In this document: in pieces, positions 48,707 to 48,890 of the stretch | How positions within the stretch are numbered: position 1 is the first letter of the stretch | How the letters are laid out: each line of letters begins with the position of its first letter | DNA from: an uncultured Lachnospiraceae bacterium | GTDB lineage: Bacteria > Bacillota > Clostridia > Lachnospirales > Lachnospiraceae | NCBI GenBank assembly: GCA_949878435.1 | Contig: CATLAK010000023.1 | Location: 1-48,890, forward strand | DNA length: 48,890 nucleotides | Direction: 5' to 3' | Position numbers and translations under genes: made by a program | Notes under the pieces: model-generated | The model's input: the letters and a program-made list of their open reading frames with translations, nothing else | Databases searched by the model: none | Told to the model about the DNA's origin: nothing

Positions 48707-48890
48707 CGCACCTGCCGCTTTCCGTTCCAGTACTTTTCTATTGCATGTTCTAGGTTTTGCCTAACTTAGTGTCTGCTGATTAATTCTACAACGCTTGATT
48801 TTACTGATTTGTGCCCCGATATCTGATATAATATCTACAAAGGTTTCCATGAAACAGGCTCATTTTTTTTGCAGCTTTTTATAGATAACG
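48707..48890. other. Right-end intergenic sequence
   Basis: No gene is supported. A plus-strand TATAAT (48827-48832) has no proper -35 box; an 11-codon frame from ATG 48849 has no clear ribosome binding site. The sequence may be the leader of a gene beyond the window. Confidence 0.3.

Noticed and set aside
48849..48884. Leader peptide MKQAHFFCSFL at the right edge
   Set aside because: No convincing ribosome binding site and no attenuator hairpins visible before the window ends.
48606..48890. S-box (SAM-I) riboswitch upstream of metN
   Set aside because: The promoter leaves only about 70 nt of leader and none of the conserved S-box blocks is present.
1..48890. CRISPR arrays, tRNA or rRNA genes
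   Set aside because: No regularly spaced direct repeats and no tRNA- or rRNA-like sequence was noticed; I had no covariance search to confirm the absence of tRNAs.

Overview
The window looks like chromosome of a gut Clostridium-type Firmicute, most likely a Lachnospiraceae member. I infer this from gene families only (DUF4867 sugar operon, DUF3791/DUF3990 pair, LytTR-DUF3021 pair, T-box-controlled thrS, C_GCAxxG_C_C proteins, TetR-controlled MMPL plus heptad-repeat lipoprotein) and from strong AGGAGG ribosome binding sites with TTGACA/TATAAT promoters. There are no rRNA or tRNA genes, no CRISPR array and no phage structural genes. Most genes are on the minus strand.

Layout. 0.1-3.9 kb: minus-strand operon of a MATE exporter, the two subunits of a C-glycoside deglycosidase (DfgB-like and DfgA-like) and two NTF2/SnoaL-like small proteins; this looks like a module for breaking down plant C-glycosides. 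4.1-10.1 kb: TetR-controlled MMPL transporter with a large heptad-repeat lipoprotein, with two matching operators in the divergent intergenic region. 10.1-12.2 kb: a region of leftovers (orphan Phd antitoxin, ABC permease scrap, unidentified scrap, frameshifted carbamoyltransferase) ending in a GNAT gene. 12.2-14.3 kb: four-gene island (DUF3791, DUF3990, 74-aa protein, Mrr-like nuclease with membrane tail) between two short direct repeats. 14.4-17.6 kb: T-box-controlled threonyl-tRNA synthetase lacking the TGS domain, lying between a broken and an intact copy of a polysaccharide deacetylase. 17.7-24.6 kb: GH13 alpha-glucosidase, a C_GCAxxG-GGDEF-EAL fusion, and carB. 24.6-27.4 kb: ABC exporter operon with LytTR regulator and DUF3021 protein. 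27.5-30.8 kb: two long inverted-repeat (LIR) elements, one invaded by a 5'-truncated group II intron, flanking a PD-(D/E)XK nuclease gene. 30.9-34.4 kb: response regulator, ABC exporter and histidine kinase. 34.3-36.7 kb: GNAT, AEC transporter and YlmH-like operon. 36.8-40.2 kb: frameshifted alpha/beta hydrolase, GH2 glycosidase, Phd-Doc toxin-antitoxin. 40.3-41.6 kb: second MATE transporter. 41.8-46.6 kb: LacI-controlled sugar operon (xylulokinase, DUF4867, fucose/arabinose-type isomerase). 46.8-48.6 kb: a third, short LIR and metNI.

Themes. Plant and host glycan use (C-deglycosidase, GH13, GH2, xylulokinase/isomerase), export and envelope stress (two MATE, MMPL, two ABC exporters with regulators), and selfish or defence elements. 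The most unusual features are the LIR family, whose arms differ between copies but still match within each copy, the second-messenger enzyme fused to a cysteine-rich domain, the repeat-flanked DUF3990/Mrr island, and the C-glycoside module with two NTF2-like genes. Four interrupted genes share one kind of lesion (one base missing from a homopolymer), so sequencing error must be excluded before calling them pseudogenes.
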